A DNA stretch of 64,000 nt from Rhizobiales bacterium Y(2018) (GTDB lineage Bacteria; Pseudomonadota; Alphaproteobacteria; Rhizobiales; Aestuariivirgaceae), in assembly GCA_005502925.1 (NCBI GenBank), contig SCPD01000001.1, forward strand, positions 558,001 to 622,000, read 5' to 3'. The notes below the pieces were generated by a model. The model searched no databases. It worked only from the letters and a program-made list of their open reading frames with translations, and had not been told where the DNA came from. Of this stretch, positions 19,545 to 27,970 are shown piece by piece. A program made the position numbers and the translations under genes. How positions within the stretch are numbered: position 1 is the first letter of the stretch; every line of letters starts with the position of its first letter.

Positions 19545-19934
19545 TTACTTCTTTGACGGCGCGCTGATCGACCATTCATGGCCGAAGGGGTCCTTCAAGA
19601 GGCCCCAGCGGTCGCCCCAGAACTGATCCTCGAGCGGCACGACGACCGTCGCGCCGGCTTTGGCCGCGCGATCCCACCACTTGTCGGGATCATCGACGCG
19701 CAAGGCGATCATGATGCCGGACGGTGCCGTCATGGGCGAGCCATGTTCGGGGAAGGCGTCCATGACGAACACGTCGTGCCCGTTCACCTTGAGATGCGCA
19801 TGCATCAGGCGCTTGCCGTCCTCGGCATCATGGCGGGCAAGCTCCTCGGCGCCGAACGCCTTCTTATAGAAGTCGATGGCGGCCTTGGCATTGTCGTTGA
19901 TGGTCATATGCGGGATCAGACTGGCATAAGACAT
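19545..19934 (-). CDS. VOC-superfamily protein (PhnB/glyoxalase-like)
   Basis: ATG 19934 with GGGAGAG upstream gives 129 residues, the usual size of a PhnB-like VOC protein. Its pattern is paired beta-alpha-beta-beta-beta units: SLIPHMTINDNAKAAIDFYK at the N terminus, DGKRLMHAHLKVNGHDVFVM in the middle, and WGDRWGLLKDPFGHEWSIS at the end. The last segment has the DPFGHxW signature common in the PhnB/YdhR-type group. Family members include demethylase-like and antibiotic-resistance proteins; no specific activity can be assigned. The longer frame to 20006 is rejected for lack of a start site. Confidence 0.88.
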   Translation of the reverse strand: MSYASLIPHMTINDNAKAAIDFYKKAFGAEELARHDAEDGKRLMHAHLKVNGHDVFVMDAFPEHGSPMTAPSGIMIALRVDDPDKWWDRAAKAGATVVVPLEDQFWGDRWGLLKDPFGHEWSISAPSKK

Positions 19935-20017
19935 TGGCACTCTCCCTGAAGAACGCGGCCGTCCCGGCAATGATTTCAGTCTATAGAGATCAGAGGCCCA
20001 TTGCAAAATGATGTCGG

Positions 20018-21202
20018 CTATCTCTGCCCGATCTCGCGCAGCAGCTCGGTGAGCCAGGGCACATTTGTATCGAAGGGCTTACCACCCGCGATGCGCGGGA
20101 ACTCGATGGCGCGCAGTTCGCCACCGCGTTCCTCATCATGGCCGATGACGCCGCTCTCGCCCTTGAGGCCCGCGGCGACGGCCAGCGCGACCATATCGCG
20201 GATGAGCGCCAGGTCCTGCGCATTGGCGGCGGCGGAACGGGCGAAGTAGCCCGATTTCTGCACCAGCGTGCGTTCGGCGCCGATGAGCTTGGCGAAGCGC
20301 TTGGAGAACCAGTCGCCGACATTGATCTTGTCGATCTTCACATGGCCGAAGGCGTCACGCTCGATCGCCTCGCCGCGTCCTTCCATCTCACGCACCAGGT
20401 CGGCGACGCCGGCGCCTTCGCTGAGGAAGATGGCGACGGCGCTCTTGTCGTCCATCACGGCGCGCAGCCGCCTTGCCTCGCCGTCGATGTCGACCGGCAG
20501 CTCCGGGATATAAAGCGCATCGATGTCCTTGTGCACCACGCCGAAGTCGAGCACCGCCGTCTCCTTCATGCGCCGGCGATAGGTTTCAGCGGTCGCCGCG
20601 GCGAGCCAGCCCGAATGCCGGCCCATGATCTCATGGATCATCAGCGTCCGCGGCGCCGTGGTCAGTTCATTGACGACATTCTCGAAGAAGATCGCCCCCT
20701 GTTCCGCCGCCGTGATGGCGCCGAGCGACTGGCGGATCGGCACGATGTCGTTGTCGATCGTCTTGGGCAGGCCGACCACCGTCAGATGATGGTCCTCCTT
20801 GGCGAGGAAGCGCGCGAGATCGGCCGCCGTCGTGTTGGTGTCATCGCCGCCAATCGTGTGGAGGATGGTGACGCCGTCCTTGCGCAACTGCGCCGCCGCC
20901 ACCGCGAGCGGCTCCTCGCCCGCTTTGATCAGTCCGCGCTTCGCCAGATCGCCGGCATTGGTGAGCTTCACCCGGCTGTTGCCGATCGGGCTGCCACCCT
21001 GGCGATGCAACAGATGCGCACCGGCGCGGATATCCGCCGTGACCGTCAGCGACGTGCCGGTCAGCAGGCCCTGATAGCCATAGAGATAGAAAATGATCTC
21101 GGCATCGGGCGCGATGGCGCTGTAGCCCTCGATCAATCCGCCGACGGCGGAAGACAGACAGGGCGCCAGTCCGCCGGCGGTCAACATCGCGATTTTCGTC
21201 AT
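20018..21202 (-). CDS. pfp: PPi-dependent 6-phosphofructokinase
   Basis: The 394-residue protein is a PFKA-family enzyme. LHTIGGDDTNTTAADLARFL holds GGDD, where ATP-dependent enzymes have GGDGS/T. VVGLPKTIDNDIVPIRQSLG carries the PKTIDND substrate and catalytic motif, in which the lysine is also typical of PPi users. EIMGRHSGWLAAATA and the late FGHVKIDKINVGDWFSK give the fructose-6-phosphate site. It therefore likely makes fructose-1,6-bisphosphate reversibly with pyrophosphate as phosphate donor in the cytoplasm. The PPi call is from motif rules, not experiment. Confidence 0.95.
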   Translation of the reverse strand: MTKIAMLTAGGLAPCLSSAVGGLIEGYSAIAPDAEIIFYLYGYQGLLTGTSLTVTADIRAGAHLLHRQGGSPIGNSRVKLTNAGDLAKRGLIKAGEEPLAVAAAQLRKDGVTILHTIGGDDTNTTAADLARFLAKEDHHLTVVGLPKTIDNDIVPIRQSLGAITAAEQGAIFFENVVNELTTAPRTLMIHEIMGRHSGWLAAATAETYRRRMKETAVLDFGVVHKDIDALYIPELPVDIDGEARRLRAVMDDKSAVAIFLSEGAGVADLVREMEGRGEAIERDAFGHVKIDKINVGDWFSKRFAKLIGAERTLVQKSGYFARSAAANAQDLALIRDMVALAVAAGLKGESGVIGHDEERGGELRAIEFPRIAGGKPFDTNVPWLTELLREIGQR

Positions 21203-21233
21203 GCCCTAGTGGTGACAGTTCGGCGCGACGGGA

Positions 21234-21620
21234 TCAAGAGGCCTTCACATAACCTTGCGCCTCGACGATCCGGCCGTTCCGCACCCGCATCAGATTGACG
21301 CCACGGACGGACTGAGTGGCGCGGTCCTCGCCCCAGACGAGCCGCCAGCGGATCTCACCGCGGTCGCCGCGCGCGATGATTCCCTCCAGCTCGAAATGCG
21401 CCGTCGGCAATGTGGCGATGCGGGTCCAGAGCGCGATGCAGGCCTCCTTGCCCTCATGGCGTGAGCCGTCGGGGGCGGGTTCGGTGTTCTCGATCACGCA
21501 ATTCTCCGCTACCAGATCGGCGAGCCCCGCCGGCTCGTGGCTCATGAACACATCGTTGAAACACCGCAGGATCGCCTCGGTGGCCCGGCTCTCGCTATCG
21601 GTAAAGCTCTCACTTGTCAC
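21234..21620 (-). CDS. SnoaL/NTF2-like domain protein
   Basis: GTG 21620 with GGGAGGAG upstream gives 128 residues; the longer frame overlaps the GST gene and is rejected. The fold signs are an N-terminal helix pair (SRATEAILRCFNDVFMSHEP), then HEGKEACIALWTRIATLP and GEIRWRLVWGEDRA, with the C-terminal RNGRIVEAQGYVK strand, as in SnoaL-like proteins. These cone-shaped alpha+beta barrels act as isomerases, cyclases or binding proteins, and the activity here is unknown. The gene starts 17 bp after the GST stop, so the two are an operon probably controlled by the divergent TetR protein. Confidence 0.82.
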   Translation of the reverse strand: MTSESFTDSESRATEAILRCFNDVFMSHEPAGLADLVAENCVIENTEPAPDGSRHEGKEACIALWTRIATLPTAHFELEGIIARGDRGEIRWRLVWGEDRATQSVRGVNLMRVRNGRIVEAQGYVKAS

Positions 21621-21637
21621 AGGCGTCTCCTCCCGTC

Positions 21638-22267
21638 TCAGCGTGGCGCGAAAAAGACGCCGCCGGCGCGCGGGAACAGCCCCTCTTCCGCCAATGCCGC
21701 CAGGACCTTCGGACGCTTGCCGACGCGTTGCATGAAGGCTTCGAACTTCGGCCAGCGCGACAGATCCACGCCATTCCACTGCGACCAATTCAAGCAGACG
21801 AAGAGATAGGCATCGGCCACCGTGAACTGCTCGCCCAGAAGATAGGAACCGTCGAGCCGCGTCGCGAGGCCGTCGAGCCTCTTGGCGACGACTGTCCGCA
21901 GCGTGTCAGATATGGCGGCATAGGCCGGCATCAGCAGCTGGGCCATCGGCTTGTGTATCTCGGTGGCGATGAAGCTCAGCAGCGATTGCACGATCCGCCG
22001 GCCGCGCGGATCGGCGGGCACGAGTTCGGCTTCAGGCCGGAGGGCGGCGAGATACTGGACGATCGCCGCCCCTTCGATGACGATCTCCCCATTATCGAGT
22101 TCCAGCGCCGGAACATAACCATCGGGATTGAGGGCGAGGAAATCGCGCCCGTCCGCGGTTCGATGCGTCTTGCGGTCGACCGGTACGATCTCGACATCGA
22201 GGCCGAGCTCGCGGCTGATGATGTGGGGAGAAAGGGAGCATGCGCCTTGATGGATGAAGAGTTTCAC
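21638..22267 (-). CDS. Glutathione S-transferase (beta-class-like)
   Basis: GTG 22267 with GGAGG five bases upstream gives 209 residues. The thioredoxin-fold N terminus MKLFIHQGACSLSPHIISRE carries the conserved GACSLSPH of beta-class bacterial GSTs, where the cysteine and serine contact glutathione. NPDGYVPALELDNGEIVIEG provides the cis-proline and glutathione-binding strand. The all-helical C-terminal domain contains YLLGEQFTVADAYLFVCLNW, with the N-capping aspartate motif. It conjugates glutathione to electrophiles in the cytoplasm. It is transcribed divergently from a TetR regulator across a large inverted repeat, suggesting induction by a toxic compound. Confidence 0.93.
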   Translation of the reverse strand: MKLFIHQGACSLSPHIISRELGLDVEIVPVDRKTHRTADGRDFLALNPDGYVPALELDNGEIVIEGAAIVQYLAALRPEAELVPADPRGRRIVQSLLSFIATEIHKPMAQLLMPAYAAISDTLRTVVAKRLDGLATRLDGSYLLGEQFTVADAYLFVCLNWSQWNGVDLSRWPKFEAFMQRVGKRPKVLAALAEEGLFPRAGGVFFAPR

Positions 22268-22293
22268 ATCGGCCTCCTATATGACTCGATTTA

Positions 22294-22349
22294 TGTACCA
22301 ATTCGCATATATTAAGGAGGTCGTCAATTCTTTTATGCGAACCAGTACA
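22294..22349. promoter_or_regulatory. Two inverted 16-bp operator-like sites between gst and tetR
   Basis: TGTACCAATTCGCATA (22294-22309) is matched in inverted orientation at 22334-22349, whose complement reads TGTACTGGTTCGCATA; 13 of 16 positions agree and the centres are 40 bp apart, near four helical turns. One copy flanks the gst leader and the other ends five bases before the tetR ATG. This is the expected position for TetR-family autoregulation and control of the gst operon. Binding itself is inferred. Confidence 0.65.
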
Positions 22350-22354
22350 ATATT

Positions 22355-22981
22355 ATGCCGAACAGCAAACGTGGCCGCCCCATCCAATATGATCCCGACA
22401 CCGCGCTCGCACGCGCCCGCGACGTCTTCTGGGCGAGCGGCTTCGCGGCGAGCTCGCTCGATGCGCTGAGTGCCGCGACCGGCATGAACCGGCCGAGCCT
22501 TTTCAACGCCTTTGGCGACAAGGAAGCGCTCTATATCGCGACGCTCGAGCGCTATCGCGACGACAGCGCTGCCGCTTTGCGCGAGATGCTGAGCGGCAAT
22601 CGACCGGTGCGTGCGGAGCTGACAGCGGTCTACGCCAAATCGATTGATCTCTATCTCGCAGCGCCCGAGGCGGCGCAGGGCTGCCTGCTGATCGGCACCG
22701 CCTCGGTCGAAGCAGTGCAACGCCCGGAAATCCGTGAGATCCTCGGCAAGAGCCTCACCCTCTTCACCGCCATCCTGGAAGAGCGCTTCCGCAAGGCTAT
22801 CACCACCGGCGAGATCGAGCGGAGCGCCGATGCCGCGACATGCGCCGGTCTCGCTTCCGCTGTCCTGCATTCGCTTGCCGTGCGTGCCCGCGCCGGCGAG
22901 AAACGCGCTGAACTGGAGAAACTGGCGCGCAACACGGTCGCGCTCCTCTGCGGCCCCGGGAAGAAAAAGGTCAGCGGGTGA
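22355..22981 (+). CDS. TetR/AcrR-family transcriptional regulator
   Basis: The 208-residue protein has the TetR helix-turn-helix near the N terminus: YDPDTALARARDVFWASGFA, then SSLDALSAATGMNRPSLFNA and FGDKEALYIATLERY, the classical recognition helix and following helix 4. The C-terminal part is a ligand-binding domain of the TetR_C type with QGCLLIGTASVEA, reminiscent of the NemR/RutR-like group. It faces the gst-snoaL operon and probably represses it together with its own gene. The ATG lacks a clear ribosome-binding site, so translation may start near the 5' end of a short leader. Its last 11 bases overlap a convergent GNAT gene. Confidence 0.92.
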   Translation: MPNSKRGRPIQYDPDTALARARDVFWASGFAASSLDALSAATGMNRPSLFNAFGDKEALYIATLERYRDDSAAALREMLSGNRPVRAELTAVYAKSIDLYLAAPEAAQGCLLIGTASVEAVQRPEIREILGKSLTLFTAILEERFRKAITTGEIERSADAATCAGLASAVLHSLAVRARAGEKRAELEKLARNTVALLCGPGKKKVSG

Positions 22982-23570
22982 AGGAAAGCCGCATCAGCGG
23001 CCGACGGGGCGATCGGCGCGCCACTTCCTCGAAACCCAGTTCGCGGAACACCGAGGCGATGCCGACGAAGCCCTCGCCCCACATCAAGGGCTTGTCGGTC
23101 TCGATCGGGCAGACATCGAGCGCCGCCGCCTTCTTCTTTTTCGCATAATCGATGGCGGCCTTGGCGAGGTCGGCCATCAGGCCGCGCTTGCGGTGGCCGG
23201 TCCGCACAAAGAAACAGGTGATGGCATAATGAGTCGCCGGATCCTCCTCCGGCTCGAGTTGAGAGGTCTTCGCCTTCTCGAAGCGGATGACATCGGCGCG
23301 CGGCGACACCGCCACCCAGCCTATGGCCTGGCCGTTCTCATAAAGAAGAAGCCCGGGCACCGGCCCCTTGGCCACACAGGACTTGAACGCCCGTTTGCGC
23401 TTTTCTTTGTCCATGGAACGGAAGTCGCCGCTGGTCAGCCTCGGCCACATGCACCAGCAGCCGGAATTAGCGCCCTTCTCCGGCCCGAACAGATCCTCGA
23501 CATCGCCCCAGCGCGACGGCGTGAGCGGGTGAGCAGTGAACTTCGCGGGGGCCTTCCGGGTCCGATTCAT
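22971..23570 (-). CDS. GNAT-family N-acetyltransferase
   Basis: The 199-residue protein carries the acetyl-CoA site in THYAITCFFVRTGHRKRGLM (GHRKRG, a Q/RxxGxG variant), preceded by a strand AIGWVAVSPRADVIRFEKAK. It also has SGCWCMWPRLT near the N terminus, a Cys/Trp-rich segment often seen in this GNAT group. The acceptor substrate cannot be predicted. Its 3' end overlaps the tetR gene by 11 bp in convergent orientation, so the two mRNAs are antisense at their ends. Confidence 0.85.
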   Translation of the reverse strand: MNRTRKAPAKFTAHPLTPSRWGDVEDLFGPEKGANSGCWCMWPRLTSGDFRSMDKEKRKRAFKSCVAKGPVPGLLLYENGQAIGWVAVSPRADVIRFEKAKTSQLEPEEDPATHYAITCFFVRTGHRKRGLMADLAKAAIDYAKKKKAAALDVCPIETDKPLMWGEGFVGIASVFRELGFEEVARRSPRRPLMRLSFTR

Positions 23571-23710
23571 GCCCTGACCATAACCCGGCGCGGCAAATTC
23601 GTGCGATACCGGATTTGCATGCCTAAGCTTTCGGCGAATGCCCTATAATTAGGCACAGGAATCAGGCGGGGCTTTTCCTCTGACCGGACATCCTCTTGAT
23701 TTCCTTATAA

Positions 23711-24115
<405 letters not shown>

Positions 24116-24164
24116 TCGTCCCAGCACCACAAGACAACCAAGCCAAGCAGAGGATAAACAGAAA

Positions 24165-25583
24165 ATGGCTAAGCCGAAAGACGCCGAAGCGGTAATGAAG
24201 CTTCTCAAGGACAAGGACGTGAAATTCGTCGATCTCCGCTTCACCGATCCGCGCGGCAAGATGCAGCATCTGACGATGGACGTGTCACAGATGCATGAAG
24301 AGGCGTTCGCCGAGGGGCTGATGTTCGACGGCTCCTCGATCGCCGGCTGGAAGGCGATCAATGAATCCGACATGGTGCTCATGCCGGATCCGTCCACCGC
24401 TCATATGGACCCCTTCTACGCCCAGACGACGCTCGCGGTCTTCTGCGACATTCTCGAGCCCTCGACGGGCGAAGGCTATTCGCGCGACCCGCGCATGATC
24501 GCCAAACGCACCGAGGCCTATCTCAAGCAGACGAAGCTCGGCGACACGGTCTATGTCGGTCCCGAAGCCGAATTCTTCATCTTCGACGATGTGCGGTTCT
24601 CCTCGTCGCCCTACAATACCGGCTTCAAGCTCGACTCGATCGAACTGCCGACCAACACCGACCGCGAATATGAGACCGGCAATCTGGGCCACCGCATGCG
24701 CACCAAAGGCGGCTACTTCCCCATGAACCCGATGGATTCGGCACAGGACATGCGCTCCGAGATGCTTTCGGTGATGGGCCAGATGGGTCTCTCCGTCGAG
24801 AAGCACCATCACGAAGTGGCGGCCGCCCAGCATGAGCTCGGCACCAAGTTCCAGACGCTCGTCACCGCTGCCGACCACATGCAGATCTACAAATACGTGA
24901 TCCACAATGTGGCGCATGCCTATGGCAAGACGGCCACCTTCATGCCGAAGCCGGTCTTCGGCGACAACGGCTCGGGCATGCATTGCCACTTCTCGATCTG
25001 GAAGGACGGCAAGACCCAGATGGCCGGCAACCAGTATGCCGACCTCTCGGAGCTGTGCCTCTATTTCATCGGCGGCGTCATCAAGCACGCCAAGGCCTGC
25101 AACGCCTTCACCAACCCCTCGACCAACTCCTATAAGCGTCTGGTGCCGGGCTACGAGGCGCCGGTGCTGCTCGCTTACTCCTCGCGCAACCGCTCGGCGT
25201 CGTGCCGCATTCCGCACACGTCGAACCCCAAGGCCAAGCGCGTCGAAGTGCGTTTCCCCGACCCGACGGCCAATCCCTATCTCGGCTTCTCGGCGCTCAT
25301 CATGGCCGGCCTCGACGGCGTGGTGAACAAGATCCATCCGGGCGACGCCATGGACAAGAATCTCTATGACCTGCCGCCGGCCGAGCTGAAAGGCATTCCG
25401 ACGGTGTGCGGATCGCTGCGCGAGGCGCTCACCTCGCTCGACAAGGACCGTGAGTTCCTGAAGAAGGGCGGCGTCTTCACCGACGATCAGATCGACAGCT
25501 TCATCGAGCTCAAGATGGAAGAGAACATGCGCTACGAGATGATGCCGCATCCCGTCGAATTCGACATGTACTACAGCTGCTGA
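24165..25583 (+). CDS. glnA: Glutamine synthetase, type I
   Basis: The 472-residue protein is GSI-beta in length. The N-terminal beta-grasp domain includes [20 protein letters not shown]. The catalytic domain holds the metal-ligand segment [13 protein letters not shown], the [16 protein letters not shown] stretch and [40 protein letters not shown] gives the ammonium and glutamate region. [10 protein letters not shown] near 395 contains the tyrosine adenylylated by GlnE. The enzyme makes glutamine from glutamate, ammonia and ATP. It lies 49 bp behind glnB under the same sigma-54 promoter and ends in a strong terminator. Confidence 0.99.
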   Translation: MAKPKDAEAVMKLLKDKDVKFVDLRFTDPRGKMQHLTMDVSQMHEEAFAEGLMFDGSSIAGWKAINESDMVLMPDPSTAHMDPFYAQTTLAVFCDILEPSTGEGYSRDPRMIAKRTEAYLKQTKLGDTVYVGPEAEFFIFDDVRFSSSPYNTGFKLDSIELPTNTDREYETGNLGHRMRTKGGYFPMNPMDSAQDMRSEMLSVMGQMGLSVEKHHHEVAAAQHELGTKFQTLVTAADHMQIYKYVIHNVAHAYGKTATFMPKPVFGDNGSGMHCHFSIWKDGKTQMAGNQYADLSELCLYFIGGVIKHAKACNAFTNPSTNSYKRLVPGYEAPVLLAYSSRNRSASCRIPHTSNPKAKRVEVRFPDPTANPYLGFSALIMAGLDGVVNKIHPGDAMDKNLYDLPPAELKGIPTVCGSLREALTSLDKDREFLKKGGVFTDDQIDSFIELKMEENMRYEMMPHPVEFDMYYSC

Positions 25584-25606
25584 TTTTTGTTACCCCTGGG
25601 AACTGG

Positions 25607-25637
25607 AGGCCGGATGGAAACATCCGGCCTTTTTCTT
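25607..25637 (+). terminator. Intrinsic terminator of glnA
   Basis: A 9-bp stem GGCCGGATG / CATCCGGCC with a GAAA tetraloop (25608-25629) is followed by TTTTTCTTTT. Confidence 0.93.
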
Positions 25638-25654
25638 TTGCCCACGATGACGGC

Positions 25655-26095
25655 CTAGACCTTACTCAGTAATGCCGCGGCATCCCCGCCTTCGCATTTC
25701 CACTCGGCAAAAACGCCTACGAGCGAGCACGCGGAGCAGCGACAACCGATGTAATACCATCGGACGTCGTTGGATCCTTCATAAAGCGCGACGCCCGACA
25801 GCAGCTCGAACACTTCGCTGTCACAAATACAGAAATGCTTTTCCAGTCGCGCGTCCACGACAAACTCGGCACTATCGCCCATGAGTACAGTTTCTCCACA
25901 GCCCGAACATGTGCGTTGCGCCACGCCTTCTGTCTCATCACTTTCCAATCTAAAATGCTTGCCGCCACAGCCACATTGGCTCGGAGCGAAGGCGACAGCC
26001 TCATATTTATTACCTTTGCTGAAACGAACGACTTCGGCCTTCAAGTCTTCCAAAGTTGTCCCGTACCAATAATCCCCGCGCTTGCTTAAAGCCAT
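25655..26095 (-). CDS. Cys-rich protein of unknown function, probable zinc binder
   Basis: No family recognised. ATG 26095, with GGAG eight bases upstream, gives 146 residues starting MALSKRGDYWYGTTLEDLKA. Cysteine pairs occur at QCGCGGKHF, RTCSGCGETV, HFCICDSEVF and GCRCSACSLV, resembling a treble of zinc-knuckle ligands within about 90 residues. The last part has the WYYIG and AEWKCEGG strands. GC content is lower than in the neighbours (about 50%), which hints at more recent acquisition. The gene stands alone, convergent with glnA. Confidence 0.7.
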   Translation of the reverse strand: MALSKRGDYWYGTTLEDLKAEVVRFSKGNKYEAVAFAPSQCGCGGKHFRLESDETEGVAQRTCSGCGETVLMGDSAEFVVDARLEKHFCICDSEVFELLSGVALYEGSNDVRWYYIGCRCSACSLVGVFAEWKCEGGDAAALLSKV

Positions 26096-26217
26096 CAGCC
26101 TATCTCCATCTCGCAATACGTATCACTTAGTGGAGTTTCGGGCGTTCCTGCATGGGCCCGTCTCATTGATATCAAACCCGTTGACAAGCTGAGAGACCTC
26201 CGACCGCTCATAACGCA

Positions 26218-27849
26218 CTACCCGTTGAACTCCTGGTGCCGATGCACCTCTTTCCCACCGAGCAAGGTCAGCATCACTTGCGTGCCGGCGATCTCGTAGG
26301 GATCGATGGCGAAAAGATCGCGGTCGAGGATGATGAGATCGGCATATTTGCCCTGCTCGAGCGAGCCCGTATCGGCGGAACGCCAGGCGGCGGCGGCGGC
26401 ATTGACCGTGTAGCCCTTGATGCATTCATCCAGCGTCATGCGTTCCTCGGGCAGAAAGACCGGATGGTCGCGGCCCATTTCCGGCGGCTGGCGGGTGATC
26501 GCCGTCTGCATGATCGGAAACGGATTGAGGGTGGTGACGCTCCAGTCGCTCGACATCGCGCAGGTGGCGCCGGCGTCGATGAGCGAGCGGAAGGGATAGA
26601 TCCAGCGCGCCTTGGGGCCGGCGATCGGCACCGCGATCTCGGTGACCGAGGCCTCGCTCCGCGCCCACAGCGGCTGGATATTGGGCATGACGCCGAGCTT
26701 GGCGAAACGCGGAATATCTTGCGGGTCGACGACCTGGACATGCGCCAGCTGATGCAGGCTCGGCCAGGCGCCGTTGACGTCGCGCGCCGCTTCGAGCGCA
26801 TCGAGCCCGGCGCGCACCGCCTTGTCGCCGATGACATGGCAATGGATCTGAAAACGCGCCCGGTCGAAGGCGATGAACAGCTCGCGCAGATGGTTCTCGC
26901 CGAACATGACCGGGAAATTGCCACCCTGCGCGTCGTGATAATCCTCGATCATCGCGGCGGTGCGGTTCTCGAGCACACCATCGAGGAAGAATTTCGCCGA
27001 ATGCACTTTCAGCATGTCGGAGGCGAAGTCGCGGCGAAAACCTTCGACACGTTCCAGCGCCCCCTCGACCGTGTCGGTGGGCTCGACCAGAGCGGTCGAA
27101 GCGACCCGCACGGTGAGGCCGGTCGACTTCTCGACGGCGCGATAGATGCGCAAATGCCGGTCGGTGACGAGCGCGTCGAGCACGCCGGTAAAGCCGTGAC
27201 GGTTGCACAAAGCCTGGCCGTAGCGCACCCCCTCCTCCCAATCGGAATCGGGAATCTCCGGCATGCGGTCGCGCACCCAATCGATAGCCTTCTCATGCAG
27301 GAGGCCGGTCGGCACACCCTTCCTGTCGCGGCTGAAATAACCGTTCTCCGGATCCGTGACGCTGGCATCGAGGCCGAGCAGCTCACAGGCCTTCGAATTG
27401 ATGGCGGCACTGTGATAGTCCGATGAATAAAGCATCGACGGGCGGTCCGGGATCACGGCGTCGATCACCTCGCGGGTCAGATTGTGCTCGCCGAAGATGC
27501 CGGAATACCAGCCATGGCCGTTCACCCACAGGCGCTTCGGGTTCTTCTTCGCGAAATCGGCCAAGGCGGCCTGCAGATCGGGGATGGTGCGAATATGCGC
27601 CAGATCCACATTGAGCGCGCCATTCATGCCGCCGTCCTGCATGTGGATATGCGTATCCTGGAAACCCGGCAGGACGAGCCGGCCGCCGGCATCGATGACC
27701 TGCGTTGTCTTGCCGGCGAGCGCCCGGATCTCCGCCGTCGATCCCAAGGCCACCACCCGGCCGTTGCGCGAAGCCAAAGCCTCGACGCGCGGTTTCAACG
27801 GATCCATGGTCCGGATATCGGCATTGATAAGAATGAGATCTGGCGTCAT
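26218..27849 (-). CDS. YtcJ-like amidohydrolase
   Basis: The 543-residue protein has the amidohydrolase superfamily layout. An N-terminal beta-sandwich strand (DLILINADIRTMD) leads to LVLPGFQDTHIHMQDGGMNG with the metal-binding HxH. Later come QIHCHVIGDKAV and HLGAHVQVVDPQ-type histidines (seen as LHQLAHVQVVDPQD), and CAMSSDWSVTTLNPF with the metal-ligand aspartate. KYADLIILDRDLFA closes the small domain. YtcJ/NfdA-like members hydrolyse N-substituted formamides and other amides; the real substrate is unknown. Start ATG 27849 has GGGGG upstream. It is the last gene of a minus-strand cluster with an enolase-superfamily protein and an aminotransferase. Confidence 0.92.
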   Translation of the reverse strand: MTPDLILINADIRTMDPLKPRVEALASRNGRVVALGSTAEIRALAGKTTQVIDAGGRLVLPGFQDTHIHMQDGGMNGALNVDLAHIRTIPDLQAALADFAKKNPKRLWVNGHGWYSGIFGEHNLTREVIDAVIPDRPSMLYSSDYHSAAINSKACELLGLDASVTDPENGYFSRDRKGVPTGLLHEKAIDWVRDRMPEIPDSDWEEGVRYGQALCNRHGFTGVLDALVTDRHLRIYRAVEKSTGLTVRVASTALVEPTDTVEGALERVEGFRRDFASDMLKVHSAKFFLDGVLENRTAAMIEDYHDAQGGNFPVMFGENHLRELFIAFDRARFQIHCHVIGDKAVRAGLDALEAARDVNGAWPSLHQLAHVQVVDPQDIPRFAKLGVMPNIQPLWARSEASVTEIAVPIAGPKARWIYPFRSLIDAGATCAMSSDWSVTTLNPFPIMQTAITRQPPEMGRDHPVFLPEERMTLDECIKGYTVNAAAAAWRSADTGSLEQGKYADLIILDRDLFAIDPYEIAGTQVMLTLLGGKEVHRHQEFNG

Positions 27850-27886
27850 CGATTACCCCCGTTGTTTCCTGTGGTCAGCGTTTCTG

Positions 27887-27934
27887 GAACGCTTCCCGCC
27901 AAAGTTGCTCGACTTTGGCGATAAGGAAGCGTTC
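27887..27934. repeat. Extragenic palindrome E5
   Basis: Outer arms GAACGCTTCC / GGAAGCGTTC and inner arms CGCCAAAGT / ACTTTGGCG around TGCTCG, with ATAA unpaired on the 3' side. The core is identical to E1 (7905) while the outer arms differ and remain complementary. It lies between the amidohydrolase and the enolase-superfamily gene. Confidence 0.8.
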
Positions 27935-27970
27935 AGTATTATACGTATCCGAGCCGTGTCGGAAAGCACG

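Noticed and set aside
24285-25550. 421-codon minus-strand open frame opposite glnA
   Set aside because: Shadow of glnA, with His/Arg/Val-rich composition and no recognisable domain.
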